A stretch of 16,516 nucleotides of DNA from Deltaproteobacteria bacterium UBA6601 (GCA_002433485.1 DJIF01000090.1:1-16516), one strand, 5' to 3'; shown: positions 1-8,130, counted from the stretch's first letter. Notes: a model not told the origin generated them from the sequence alone. Numbers and translations: made by a program.

Positions 1-476
1 CTGGCCTCTGCTTCTGCCTGCGCCTTGGCCCGGCGCTTGCGTTCCCGTTCCGCCTTACGCCGCTCTCTGGCACTAGGCTTGGGTGCGGCAGCCTTCTCCG
101 CAGCTGCCGCAGCCTCCGCTTCACTGGCTACCGCAGCAGCCTCCCTACTGTTCAAGCGCACCTGTAGCTCAGCGGCAGCAGAAATGGGTGCATCGCCTTG
201 GTAGAGATCGAGATAGGTCAACAACCAGGATTCCGCATCCTCGTACTTACCCATCCCCTCAAAGGCCAGAGCCTTCACCACCATCGCCGTATAGAGCCCC
301 GGATTGAGGCGTAGCGCCGAGTCCGCAGACTTCATCGCCTTATCCCACTGCTGAGCCTCCACTTCCTTCCAGGCAAATTCCAACTGACGCGTGGCCTGCG
401 CGGCCAGGAGATCCTGAGCGGCGACAGGGACGGGCGATAACAGCGGCAGCGCAAGGGTGACCAACAGTAAAGGCAA
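1..476 (-). other. Possible separately initiated secreted TPR protein nested in the same frame
   Basis: Directly after the anchor, Lys751 and a hydrophobic run ending in VAA before Gln775 look like a complete signal peptide. Two TPR-like helical pairs follow, with signatures LRLNP and GMGKYEDAESWL. No ATG is present in frame; the TTG codon of Leu755 (476-474) is the best candidate for an internal start, with only a weak AGG upstream. This could be a second gene sharing the frame, or the tail of a single fusion protein. Low confidence as an independent gene. Confidence 0.3.
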
Positions 477-2738
477 AAAAACCGGTTTACCGGCCGGCGC
501 CCTGCCGCGAGTACGCCGCAGACCGCAAAAGACAAAGAGCAATGCGAAAAACCAGTGCAGACCCCCGCCACCGGCAGCCAGCGAGGCTGTACAGCTGCTG
601 CAGCCCGCCAGAATCTCTGGCGCTTCACCGACCGCATCAATCAGTTCTGGAGAGCGACCGTCCGATGCCGAGCTGTCGTCATCATCAGAGCTGTCATCAT
701 CGTCTGCGGTGTCGTCATCGTCGCCCCCCTGACAGTCCTCGTCTTCAAGATCCACCAGACTGTCGCAGTCATTGTCGATGCCGTCGTCACAGAGTTCGTC
801 AACACCGGGACTCAGTGCTGGATCAGTGTCGTCACAATCCACAGCTTCAGGGCATTCGGGATAGCCAGCGACCGGATAGCCGTCGCCATCAAAATCCGCC
901 GAGTCAGGAGTAGTCAACCAATCGCAGTCATTGTCGATACCGTCGCAGTAAATCTCCTCGAGTCCTGGAGCGGCGAGAGCCTGTCCATCATCACAGTCAC
1001 CGGCGCAGGTGCTAACTCCATCACCATCGGCGTCAGCGGCAGCCACAGCCAGCGACGAATCGTTGTCATCACAGTCCACATCGGCACTCACCCCATCGCC
1101 GTCAACATCTGCACAGGAAGCGCAGGTCTCAAACTGCCATTGATAAACCGTGTTGGAATCGAACAGTGGAAAGCCCCCAATGCCTGTCTGAATGGTCTCA
1201 GGTGGAATCGGCCCGGCATCGGTAAAGCTGGAGACCCAGCTGCCAAAGCTGTAGTCAATCTGGCCCGGGGGACCGCTGCGCACCTGCCCATCTACCTGTG
1301 CCCCAGCAGGCACGTTAACCGCCCCCATAAAGAGGTAGTGACGACCAGCGATGAGCGGCAAATCAACCAGACCTGCATCAAAAACCGACTGGCCATCGGC
1401 TCGCACACTGACCTGCACCTGCATGCTTCTGGTGAATGGTCCGGTGGGACCGGCTGTCGACTCATAGAGCGCCAATTGCGCAGTCTGCGGCGGCTCCAAT
1501 CGAAAACCCAAACCGGCGCTCTGGAGCAAGGTATTCCCGCTGGGCGCAAAGACATTGCCAAACTGACTCAAGCTGGTCGACAGCGAGGTGGTGTCTTCTA
1601 CCGCATAGCCATCGAGTCGGCCGGGAACAGCGATCAAAGATTGAATTGGCTGGAACGCAGCGCTCAGCGTCATTTGCACCGCAGCTGCAGGATCCCCACA
1701 ATCATTTTGGCAAAAAGCATTGCCCAGATTGGTCGCCCACCCAGGATCTAAGAAGCCTTGTTGCGACTCGGAAAAGTAGACTGAACCAAGCGCAGCATCG
1801 CGCCAGGTCAGGCCAATGAAGTAGCTCCTGCCCGCCTCTAACTGGACACTCATGCTGGCCCCAGCGAGATCCCGGTGAGAGCCGTTGCCCCAGCCGGCGC
1901 CGAACTGAGCCTCCCCACCGCCAACCGGCGTGCATGAATAGGAGTTCGCCCCCCCTGCAACTACACACTCCCGTACCTCCAGGGTCGCCAGATTAGCGGC
2001 CAGTTGCCCACTCACCTCAACTCTCTGCGCGATCCCATGAAGGACTACATCACGACTCACCTCATATAAGGCGCCCTCAAGCAGCAAGACGTTGCCGCTA
2101 TCTTGCTGGACTAAGGTGTCGCCACTGGGGCGGGATGTGTCAAAGGTTTCACCAACTGCTGTACGAATGCGCAGATGGGGCAGCCGATCCGAGACCTGGT
2201 TGACAACAGCCCCGTTTACATCCGGCCACTGACTGCCCATCGGCCGCACCACACCGAAGCTAAGCGGCATGCTCGGGTTGATGCCGCTCAAGGTGCTGTA
2301 GCGCCAATCTATGTCCTCATCGGCATCCCAACAGGTGCCCAGCACATAGCGTTCGCCCGGCTCAAGAGTAAGGAACATCGGCGGACCCGATTCCCAGCCA
2401 AAACCACCAAAAATCAAGGCGTCTGGAATCGTGCCAAAACGCGTAGTAGTGAGCTGATCGAGTCGCTCAAAAACACCGGAGTTACCTTCTTTAAAGATCT
2501 CAAAGCTGAGACTGTGGTTCTCCGAATTACGCAACTCAATGTCCCAACCCACCAGCGAGACACGCTGACTCGGCTCGATGGTAACCAGCACACAGGTACG
2601 GCGAGCATCATCATTACCCACAGGACCACCCACCACCTCTTCAACGTAGGCATCAGCACTGCTCGCGCTGAGCACCAGGCCACCTGCAACAAGGGCTGGC
2701 AAGAGGAGCACATGACGTAAGGAGGAAAACAGCGACAT
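1..2738 (-). CDS. Secreted MopE-repeat surface protein with internal MYXO-CTERM-like tail fused to a TPR region (3' end beyond window)
   Basis: Starting at the ATG at 2738 I read an uninterrupted frame of 912 codons running off the left edge. Residues 1-32 form a signal peptide (hydrophobic core, cleavage near SSADA). Residues 35-540 are beta-rich with three related modules. Residues 543-665 hold DxDGDG loops and two CDGIDNDC-type motifs (C598-C605; C650 onward) of the Cu-binding MopE family. An Asp-rich linker covers 672-690. GCSSC (712-716), a hydrophobic stretch (727-740) and RRTRGR (741-746) look like a MYXO-CTERM anchor, which normally ends a protein. Here the frame continues through a second signal-like segment ending VAAQ (775), TPR-like helices (776-840) and a Lys/Arg/Ala-rich region (870-912). 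No good Shine-Dalgarno precedes the ATG; a TTG at 2765 is an in-frame alternative. Probably exported and surface-anchored; metal or calcium binding is inferred. The exact function is unknown. Confidence 0.85.
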   Translation of the reverse strand, partial: MSLFSSLRHVLLLPALVAGGLVLSASSADAYVEEVVGGPVGNDDARRTCVLVTIEPSQRVSLVGWDIELRNSENHSLSFEIFKEGNSGVFERLDQLTTTRFGTIPDALIFGGFGWESGPPMFLTLEPGERYVLGTCWDADEDIDWRYSTLSGINPSMPLSFGVVRPMGSQWPDVNGAVVNQVSDRLPHLRIRTAVGETFDTSRPSGDTLVQQDSGNVLLLEGALYEVSRDVVLHGIAQRVEVSGQLAANLATLEVRECVVAGGANSYSCTPVGGGEAQFGAGWGNGSHRDLAGASMSVQLEAGRSYFIGLTWRDAALGSVYFSESQQGFLDPGWATNLGNAFCQNDCGDPAAAVQMTLSAAFQPIQSLIAVPGRLDGYAVEDTTSLSTSLSQFGNVFAPSGNTLLQSAGLGFRLEPPQTAQLALYESTAGPTGPFTRSMQVQVSVRADGQSVFDAGLVDLPLIAGRHYLFMGAVNVPAGAQVDGQVRSGPPGQIDYSFGSWVSSFTDAGPIPPETIQTGIGGFPLFDSNTVYQWQFETCASCADVDGDGVSADVDCDDNDSSLAVAAADADGDGVSTCAGDCDDGQALAAPGLEEIYCDGIDNDCDWLTTPDSADFDGDGYPVAGYPECPEAVDCDDTDPALSPGVDELCDDGIDNDCDSLVDLEDEDCQGGDDDDTADDDDSSDDDDSSASDGRSPELIDAVGEAPEILAGCSSCTASLAAGGGGLHWFFALLFVFCGLRRTRGRAPAGKPVFLPLLLVTLALPLLSPVPVAAQDLLAAQATRQLEFAWKEVEAQQWDKAMKSADSALRLNPGLYTAMVVKALAFEGMGKYEDAESWLLTYLDLYQGDAPISAAAELQVRLNSREAAAVASEAEAAAAAEKAAAPKPSARERRKAERERKRRAKAQAEAEA
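501..605 (-). other. MYXO-CTERM-like sorting/anchor segment inside the ORF
   Basis: The encoded segment (residues 712-746) has the three parts of MYXO-CTERM-type signals: a Gly-Cys motif (GCSSC), a Gly-rich lead into an aromatic hydrophobic helix (LHWFFALLFVFCGL), and an Arg cluster (RRTRGR). In Myxococcota such signals lie at the extreme C-terminus and mark proteins for cell-surface sorting. Here about 166 further codons follow within the window. Confidence 0.6.
669..722 (-). repeat. Tandem codon repeat encoding Asp-rich linker (three DDDDxx units)
   Basis: Three six-codon units encode DDDDTA, DDDDSS and DDDDSS (residues 673-690). They link the MopE-type repeats to the anchor. Such acidic linkers are common just before surface anchors in deltaproteobacterial proteins, and short tandem codon repeats like this tend to vary in copy number. 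Confidence 0.8.
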
Positions 2739-2778
2739 AGGTAGGACTGACTTTCTTACACGCAATCAGAGCGACACA

Positions 2779-2846
2779 TCAGGGTCTGAAAGCGGCGATT
2801 ATACTCCTGCAAACTGCTCCTTGGCGGCTGCTCAGTCAGACCCTGA
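2779..2846. repeat. 11-bp perfect inverted repeat flanking a promoter
   Basis: The arms TCAGGGTCTGA (2779-2789) and TCAGACCCTGA (2836-2846) are exact reverse complements, 46 bp apart. The TATAAT at 2798-2803 lies between them. Each arm is itself TCAG-N3-CTGA, so the pair could instead be two copies of a small palindromic operator. No U-rich run follows on the minus strand, so an ordinary intrinsic terminator for the upstream M16 gene is unlikely. Confidence 0.75.
2798..2803 (-). promoter_or_regulatory. Putative -10 box for the MopE-repeat gene
   Basis: On the minus strand this reads TATAAT, a perfect sigma-70-type -10 hexamer, about 60 bases upstream of the ATG at 2738. The -35 region is poor: CGCCAA at 17-bp spacing. 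The predicted transcript start is near 2791, giving a leader of about 53 nt. Confidence 0.4.
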
Positions 2847-2873
2847 AGAGGGGCCGATGGCGCAAGCAGCCAG

Positions 2874-5750
2874 CTACTCACTGTCGTAAGCAACCACCTG
2901 CACCTGCTCGCCTCCGAGCAAGGCCTTGAGACCGTCCACAAGGGTTCCAGAGGCAGCGGTCCCATCAGCAGCAGGAAGCTCGGCCTCAGCGGTACCCACC
3001 ATCACCGCAAACAGATTGTCGGGATGAAATGCCGCAGCCGCAGCAGCGTTAACCTGCTCCAGGCTTGCTGAGGAGACCGCAGGAATGAGTTCCAGCGGAT
3101 CATAGCCGCTGAGCTTGCGCCGCACCTCATAGTCCAGACGCTTGGCTGGGGTGTCGGTGTAGAAAGCAGCACCGTTAACCAGCGAGCTGCGCGCATAGTC
3201 CAACTCCTCAGCACTGAGACCCTTAGCGGAAAAGTCCTCAAACATGGAAAGGACCAACTCCAGACAGGGCAGCGCATCACTCAAAGCCGGGAACACCCAG
3301 ATGCTGTAGCTGCTCTGCTGCGGGCTGTGAGCAATACGACCGTAAGCACCATAAGACCAGCCCCGCTTCTCGCGAACCTCCTTCATCAGTCGAGCGCTGA
3401 ATCCATAACCACCAAAAGCTTCGTTGGCCAACCACGCGGCAGCATATTCCGGGCCTTTCGGAACAGGGAAGAGATGACCCAGAAGCAGCTGCACCTGCGT
3501 TCGACCAGGCTTGTCGACCAGCACCAGCTGTCGACCCAGCGGCGCTTTGGGAGCAGCGGCAGGCTGGACGGGCTCAGCCTTGGCGCTAAGGGCGGAACCA
3601 AGGGCGTCCAGATCGGCGCTGGCCTCGGCATCAAAGTCGCCAAGCAGCGCAAGAATCGCTCCATCGCTGCTGAACCAGCGAGCATAAAAATCGACCACAT
3701 CACTGCGCTGCAGGGAGGCTAGCGATGCAGCAGTGCCCAGAACCGGACGTCCATAGGGATGGTCAGCAAACAAGCCTCGGGCAAAGAAGCGTCGGACCAG
3801 AGCCCGATCGTTGTTGCGGGCCTCAACCAGATCCGCCTGAATCTCTTCAACCAGAAGGCCAAGCTCCTGCTCATCAAAAGCTGGACTACGCAACGCTTGA
3901 GACAACAACACTGCAAGCTGAGGCCAGTTCTTGGATAGCACCGAGCCGGACAGAGTGATGTTGTCGGCACTGACCGCAGCGCTAACGCTGGCACCCAGTC
4001 CTTCCAGGCTGCGCTCAAAGGCATCGCGATCCCGCTCAGCACTGCCTCTCAACAGAAGCTCAGCAGTCAGGTTCGCCAGGCCCTCACCGCCCTGTGGGTC
4101 CATCTCTGAACCAAAAGGCAGGACCAACTGAAACCAGACGATGGGGAGCGTCGGATCGTAGGCCAGCATCCGCGTCCAACCGGCACCGCGCTGTTCCAGC
4201 ATCGAGCCCGACTCCTGCTGCGGCGCCGATGCCGCAGCCCGGGCCTCAACGGCGCGTAAATCCTTGACCGGCCCAACCCCGGGAGCGGGCAACTCTTCGG
4301 CAGCAAAACTCAGCAGATCCTGACCCTTGGGTCGACCAACTACCGCTGAAGAGCGCTCCTCAACAAGCCAGGTCTGAACCACCCTGCGCACATCCTCAGC
4401 GCTGACCTTGGCGATAGCATCGATGCGCTCTCGACCGGCCTGCCAGCTTCCTGCGGCAACCTCGTTAAAGCCAATAAAGCCGGCCCTTCCAGAAGGACTC
4501 AACAAGCCACTGTGAAGCATCACCAGCAGTTGGTTACGGACCCGCTCGAGTTCCTCCTGCGAAACCAGGTTTTCGCGCAGATCGGCCAACTCAGCACGGA
4601 TCACCGCGAGCGCTGCATCAGCGGCTTTTCCGGGTCGCATGGTGGCGCTGAACTCGTACAGCGCCTGGTGCTGAAAAGACGGCAGCCAGGCACCAGCAGA
4701 GCTGGCCAGTCCCGAATCCACCAACCGCCGCTCGAGGCGTGACGAATTGCCAGCAGTCAGAATCCCATCTAGCACTGCCAGAGCCGGGAAGTCAGGATGA
4801 GTAACCGGCGGTGCCTTGTAACCCAACTGCAGCATCTCGCTCTGGAGCTCGAGCTCCATATCAACGCGCCGATGCTCGTTCTGCTCAGGCTCAGTACCAT
4901 GCTCAAGGCGCTCGATGGTAGAGGCTTCAATGGCGCCATAGCCCTCGGCTATCAGTGACAGCGCCCGGTCGCGCTCAAAGCCACCCACCAGAACGACCGT
5001 AGCGTTGTTGGGCGCATACCAACGCCGATAGAACTCGGTGCAGTCTTCGACGGTGTAGCCCTCGATGTCCTGCTGCCAGCCAATGGTCGGCCAGTGATAA
5101 CGGGTGTTCTCAAAAGCCAGCGCCCAGAGGCGCTCATTCATCGCCCCCTCAGGATCGTTATCTACCCGATAGCGGCGCTCGTTGATGACCACTTCCCGCT
5201 CTGCGTCAAGCTGGGCGGCATCAACCACCAGGCCATCCATACGTGTCGACTCAAGATCGATAATGAGAGGCAACTTCTCGGCAGGCAGACTGACGTGATA
5301 GGCGGTGATGTCGAGCCAGGTCCAGGCATTTAGGTCAGGAGCCCCTGAAGCCTCCAGGACCTGGCTGAAATGGCTGTCGTCATAGCGATCTGTACGCTTG
5401 AACATCATGTGCTCGAACAAATGCGCAAGACCAGTCTTGCCCGGCACCTCGTCCGAAGAGCCGACATCAAAGTAGGTGTGGTAGGAAACCGTCTCGGCGC
5501 TTTGGTCGGCAACCAAAAGCACCTCTAGACCGTTGCTGCGCAAGCGCCAACGCTCAACCGACAAACCGCCGAAGAAGGCCTCCGTCTCGATGTGGTCAAA
5601 GTGGGTATGTGGACCGGACGTCTGCGCGTCAACGGCGCTCACTGTTCCCCGGGAATGGGCGGCGCAGGAGGTCAAGCTCATAAGAACAATCAGGCTTAAA
5701 GGGACAAGAGAAATGCAGCTCAAAAACCGCATAAAGAGAGAGCCGTTCAC
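2874..5750 (-). CDS. M16 family zinc metallopeptidase, lipoprotein (pitrilysin/insulinase type)
   Basis: A 958-residue protein with a lipoprotein signal (lipobox LTSC, Cys29), so probably membrane-anchored on the envelope side. The N-terminal M16 domain carries the inverted zinc motif HLFEH (His110, Glu113, His114), with the third ligand probably Glu191 in VVINERR, at the usual distance. The second half (about 515-950) is the inactive partner domain; it lacks HxxEH but keeps a REKRGWSY segment (793-800) typical of the substrate-binding half. Length and two-half layout fit clamshell M16 peptidases that degrade or process peptides inside a chamber. The GTG start overlaps the ferredoxin stop (GTGA), implying translational coupling; an ATG at 5732 (Met7) also gives a good lipoprotein signal. 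Neither start has an ideal ribosome site. The substrate cannot be told. Confidence 0.95.
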   Translation of the reverse strand: MNGSLFMRFLSCISLVPLSLIVLMSLTSCAAHSRGTVSAVDAQTSGPHTHFDHIETEAFFGGLSVERWRLRSNGLEVLLVADQSAETVSYHTYFDVGSSDEVPGKTGLAHLFEHMMFKRTDRYDDSHFSQVLEASGAPDLNAWTWLDITAYHVSLPAEKLPLIIDLESTRMDGLVVDAAQLDAEREVVINERRYRVDNDPEGAMNERLWALAFENTRYHWPTIGWQQDIEGYTVEDCTEFYRRWYAPNNATVVLVGGFERDRALSLIAEGYGAIEASTIERLEHGTEPEQNEHRRVDMELELQSEMLQLGYKAPPVTHPDFPALAVLDGILTAGNSSRLERRLVDSGLASSAGAWLPSFQHQALYEFSATMRPGKAADAALAVIRAELADLRENLVSQEELERVRNQLLVMLHSGLLSPSGRAGFIGFNEVAAGSWQAGRERIDAIAKVSAEDVRRVVQTWLVEERSSAVVGRPKGQDLLSFAAEELPAPGVGPVKDLRAVEARAAASAPQQESGSMLEQRGAGWTRMLAYDPTLPIVWFQLVLPFGSEMDPQGGEGLANLTAELLLRGSAERDRDAFERSLEGLGASVSAAVSADNITLSGSVLSKNWPQLAVLLSQALRSPAFDEQELGLLVEEIQADLVEARNNDRALVRRFFARGLFADHPYGRPVLGTAASLASLQRSDVVDFYARWFSSDGAILALLGDFDAEASADLDALGSALSAKAEPVQPAAAPKAPLGRQLVLVDKPGRTQVQLLLGHLFPVPKGPEYAAAWLANEAFGGYGFSARLMKEVREKRGWSYGAYGRIAHSPQQSSYSIWVFPALSDALPCLELVLSMFEDFSAKGLSAEELDYARSSLVNGAAFYTDTPAKRLDYEVRRKLSGYDPLELIPAVSSASLEQVNAAAAAAFHPDNLFAVMVGTAEAELPAADGTAASGTLVDGLKALLGGEQVQVVAYDSE

Positions 5751-6025
5751 CCCTTGTACTCACGGCCAAAGAAGTCGTAGTTCATCTTGATGTATTGGCG
5801 CCAGTAGGAGGGCACCTCGTCCTCATCAAAGATGGCCTCTACCGGGCACTCAGGCTCACAGAGTCCACAGCCGATGCACTCTTCAGGATCGATGTAGAGC
5901 ATCTTGCCTTTCGGGTCGTCGCCCTTCTGCCAGTCCTCTTCGCCGTGAATGCAGTCCACGGGACAGACATCAACACAGGCTGTGTCGCAGACGCCATGGC
6001 AGGGTTCGGCGATGATAAAGATCAT
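5747..6025 (-). CDS. fdxA: 7Fe-type (3Fe-4S/4Fe-4S) ferredoxin
   Basis: A 92-residue small electron carrier. The start at the ATG at 6025 is chosen because a GAGGAG ribosome site (6034-6039) lies 8 bases upstream and the product then begins MIFIIAEPC, as FdxA-family ferredoxins do; the frame could extend to 6115, but that adds 30 non-conserved residues. Cys9, Cys17, Cys21 and Cys25 (CVDVCPVDC) match the spacing of 7Fe ferredoxins, and CIGCGLCEPECP supplies the second cluster set. An extra Cys13 is present. Cytoplasmic. The stop codon overlaps the start of the M16 protease gene, so the two are probably co-transcribed, although no functional link between them is known to me. The partner oxidoreductase is not identifiable here. 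Confidence 0.93.
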   Translation of the reverse strand: MIFIIAEPCHGVCDTACVDVCPVDCIHGEEDWQKGDDPKGKMLYIDPEECIGCGLCEPECPVEAIFDEDEVPSYWRQYIKMNYDFFGREYKG

Positions 6026-6172
6026 GACCCGGGCTCCTCGTTGTTCCACCCTTAAAGGGAAGGGGGTTAACGGCTTGAAGTGGCGTAGTATGTCGCCTAG
6101 AAACAGCGCCCGCAACCGGCTAGAGCGAGCTGCCGGAGCGCGCAGACTCCAGCAGCCGCGGAGAACGCCACC
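6026..6172. promoter_or_regulatory. Divergent control region between ferredoxin and uvrC
   Basis: This gap must drive both directions. Plus strand: TTGAAG (6075-6080), 17 bp, TAGAAA (6098-6103), a weak sigma-70-like pair for uvrC. Minus strand: TTGCGG (6115-6110), 17 bp, CATACT (6092-6087) for the ferredoxin. The two candidates overlap. A perfect CCCTT-A-AAGGG inverted repeat sits at 6049-6059, within the presumed ferredoxin leader. All assignments are by eye; each hexamer matches consensus at only 3 or 4 of 6 positions. Confidence 0.3.
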
Positions 6173-8056
6173 TTGACCCTGCTTCGCACCGACCTGAACA
6201 CACTACCGCGCGGCCCTGGTGTGTATCTAATGCGAAACACCGCCGGCGAGCTTCTCTATGTAGGCAAAGCGATGGACCTGCGGGCTCGCGTAAAGCAGTA
6301 CTTCAACCGATCTGGCCGCGCCGACGGCCGCTTTCACATCTCCTTTCTGGTGCCTCAGATCGCCGTGGTCGAAGTGATGGTCACCCCTGATGAACGGGAA
6401 GCCCTGATCCTGGAAGACACCCTGATCAAGAAGCACAAGCCGCGCTACAACGTCCGCCTGAAGGACGATAAGACCTGGCTTTCGTTACGGCTCGACCGCT
6501 CCGAGCGCTGGCCTCGAGTCTTGCTGGTGCGTCGCTGGAAAGACGACGGAGCCCGCTACTTTGGCCCCTTTCTCAACGAACTGGGTGCACGCCAGATTCT
6601 CGGGGTAATGAACCGCACCATCCCCTTGAGGACCTGTTCCGATGCGGTCTTCGCCGCCCACAGCCAGCGACCATGCATCGAGTACCAGATGGGACGCTGC
6701 AGCGGTCCCTGCGCCGGAAAGATCGGAACGGATGCCTACGAGCAACTGGTCGATGAAGCGCAGTTGCTACTTGAGGGTCGTAGCGAGTCGCTGCAGAGTC
6801 GGCTCAAGCAGCGCATGGAGTTGGCCTCTGAGGAGCTACGCTACGAAGACGCAGGGCGGATCCGCGACTCCATCCTGCTTCTCCAGCGAATCGCTGCTCG
6901 CAAGGGCGTTCGCGCCCGTGAGCGCAAGGACCGGGATGTTCTGGCTCTCCACCGTGAAGGGGAGCTGGCCGCCATTGCCCTGCTGCCCGTTCGTGAGGGA
7001 CAATTGCAAGACCTGCGTGCCTTCTCTTTTCAGGGTGTTGCAGAAGAAGACGACCGCCTGGTTGACCGGGTAATAAGTCAGCTGTACTCCCGCAAGCACC
7101 CGCCTCCTCCAGAGATCCTGGTCGGCCAGGAGCTTGAGGCCAAAAAAATTCGCGCCGAACTGCTGAGCGAGCTGGCCGGCCGCAAGGTGCGCATCCGCAG
7201 GCCGCTTCGAGGAGAAGGGCTGGAGCTGCTGGAAACAGCGGCACGCAACGCAAAAGTCCGATTCGACGCCGCGCACTCCCGTAACCGCAGAACAGAGCAG
7301 AGCCTGCTTGCACTTAAGAAGGCACTGCAGCTGGAGCACCTGCCTCGCCACATCGAGTGCTATGACAACTCAAACCTGCAGGGTGGCGACGCGGTAGGAG
7401 CGCTGGTCTGCTTCCGTAACGGCAAGCCCCACAAGGCAGGCTACCGGGTGTTCCGCATCCGCGAAGTAAAAGGTCCCGACGACTACGCCACCATGCGAGA
7501 GGTGCTGTCCCGACGAGTGCGCCGCGCACTGGAAGGCTCAGAGGGCTGGGAGCTTCCCGATCTGATCCTCATCGACGGCGGCAAGGGGCAGCTGAGCCGG
7601 GTCGCGGCGGTCTGCGATGAACTCGGCCTTGAGATCGGTGATCGCGGCGTACGGCCGGCCGAATTAAAGACCGCAGGCAGCCGATTGAGACTGCGAGTCA
7701 TCGCCATCGCCAAGCCACTGCCCGGTGAACAAACCGACAAGATCTACATCCCTGGACGCAGCAACCCTCTCAAATTACGACCTCGAGATCCGGGTCTACA
7801 GCTACTCCAGCAGCTGCGCGATGAGGCACACCGCTTCTCCCTCAGCCATCATCGCAAGCGCCGCAGCAAACGCACCCTGCACTCTGAGCTGGACGCCATC
7901 CCCGGCGTCGGCCCGGTGCTCAAGAGCCGCCTGCTGCGCCAGTTCGGCAGCGTCAGCAAGCTGCGGGCGGCTCGCACCGTCGACATCTCGGCAGTAGCCG
8001 GCGTCGGACCGGCACTCAGCGAGGCGATTGCGACCGCGCTGCGGCGGGACGGCTAG
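6173..8056 (+). CDS. uvrC: Excinuclease ABC subunit C (UvrC)
   Basis: A 627-residue nucleotide-excision-repair endonuclease that makes the 3' and 5' incisions on UvrB-bound damaged DNA in the cytoplasm. The GIY-YIG domain starts PGVYLM and LLYVGKA, with Arg39 and Glu76 in the catalytic positions. Four cysteines (155, 168, 176, 180) have the conserved UvrC spacing linked to an Fe-S cluster. A UVR motif for UvrB contact lies near 215-245. The RNase H-like domain has Asp398 (in YDNSNLQG), Asp468 (LILIDGGKGQL) and His553. A tandem helix-hairpin-helix DNA-binding tail covers 571-623. The start is a TTG with GGAG (6160-6163) nine bases upstream; the next in-frame ATG would cut into the GIY motif. 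The gene looks intact and full length. Confidence 0.98.
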   Translation: MTLLRTDLNTLPRGPGVYLMRNTAGELLYVGKAMDLRARVKQYFNRSGRADGRFHISFLVPQIAVVEVMVTPDEREALILEDTLIKKHKPRYNVRLKDDKTWLSLRLDRSERWPRVLLVRRWKDDGARYFGPFLNELGARQILGVMNRTIPLRTCSDAVFAAHSQRPCIEYQMGRCSGPCAGKIGTDAYEQLVDEAQLLLEGRSESLQSRLKQRMELASEELRYEDAGRIRDSILLLQRIAARKGVRARERKDRDVLALHREGELAAIALLPVREGQLQDLRAFSFQGVAEEDDRLVDRVISQLYSRKHPPPPEILVGQELEAKKIRAELLSELAGRKVRIRRPLRGEGLELLETAARNAKVRFDAAHSRNRRTEQSLLALKKALQLEHLPRHIECYDNSNLQGGDAVGALVCFRNGKPHKAGYRVFRIREVKGPDDYATMREVLSRRVRRALEGSEGWELPDLILIDGGKGQLSRVAAVCDELGLEIGDRGVRPAELKTAGSRLRLRVIAIAKPLPGEQTDKIYIPGRSNPLKLRPRDPGLQLLQQLRDEAHRFSLSHHRKRRSKRTLHSELDAIPGVGPVLKSRLLRQFGSVSKLRAARTVDISAVAGVGPALSEAIATALRRDG

Positions 8057-8084
8057 CCTCCAACCAGCAGCACCGGGTAAGAAC

Positions 8085-8118
8085 GCGCCAAGGTGGGCAA
8101 GACCGTCTATCCTTGCGC
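8085..8118 (+). promoter_or_regulatory. Possible hairpin immediately upstream of the kinase ribosome site
   Basis: GCG-C-CAAGG (8085-8093) can pair with CCTTG-CGC (8111-8118): eight pairs with one bulged C and a 17-nt loop, ending one or two bases before the AAAGGAGG at 8120-8127. There is no U-tract, so it is not an intrinsic terminator of uvrC. It could affect ribosome access, or be chance. Confidence 0.25.
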
Positions 8119-8130
8119 CAAAGGAGGCTG

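Noticed and set aside
332..640. Minus-strand 102-codon frame with Cys-rich product
   Set aside because: It is a shifted frame over the anchor/TPR junction; no ribosome site and no family resemblance. The overlapping main frame explains the region.
555..1751. Plus-strand frame of 398 codons
   Set aside because: It is the antisense shadow of the MopE-repeat ORF; its Val/Ile/Asp-rich text mirrors the CDGIDNDC and DGDG codons. The minus frame has a signal peptide, known motifs and is much longer.
6026..6115. Longer ferredoxin with 30 extra N-terminal residues
   Set aside because: The extra residues cover the promoter region and are unlike the family, while an ideal GAGGAG precedes the ATG at 6025.
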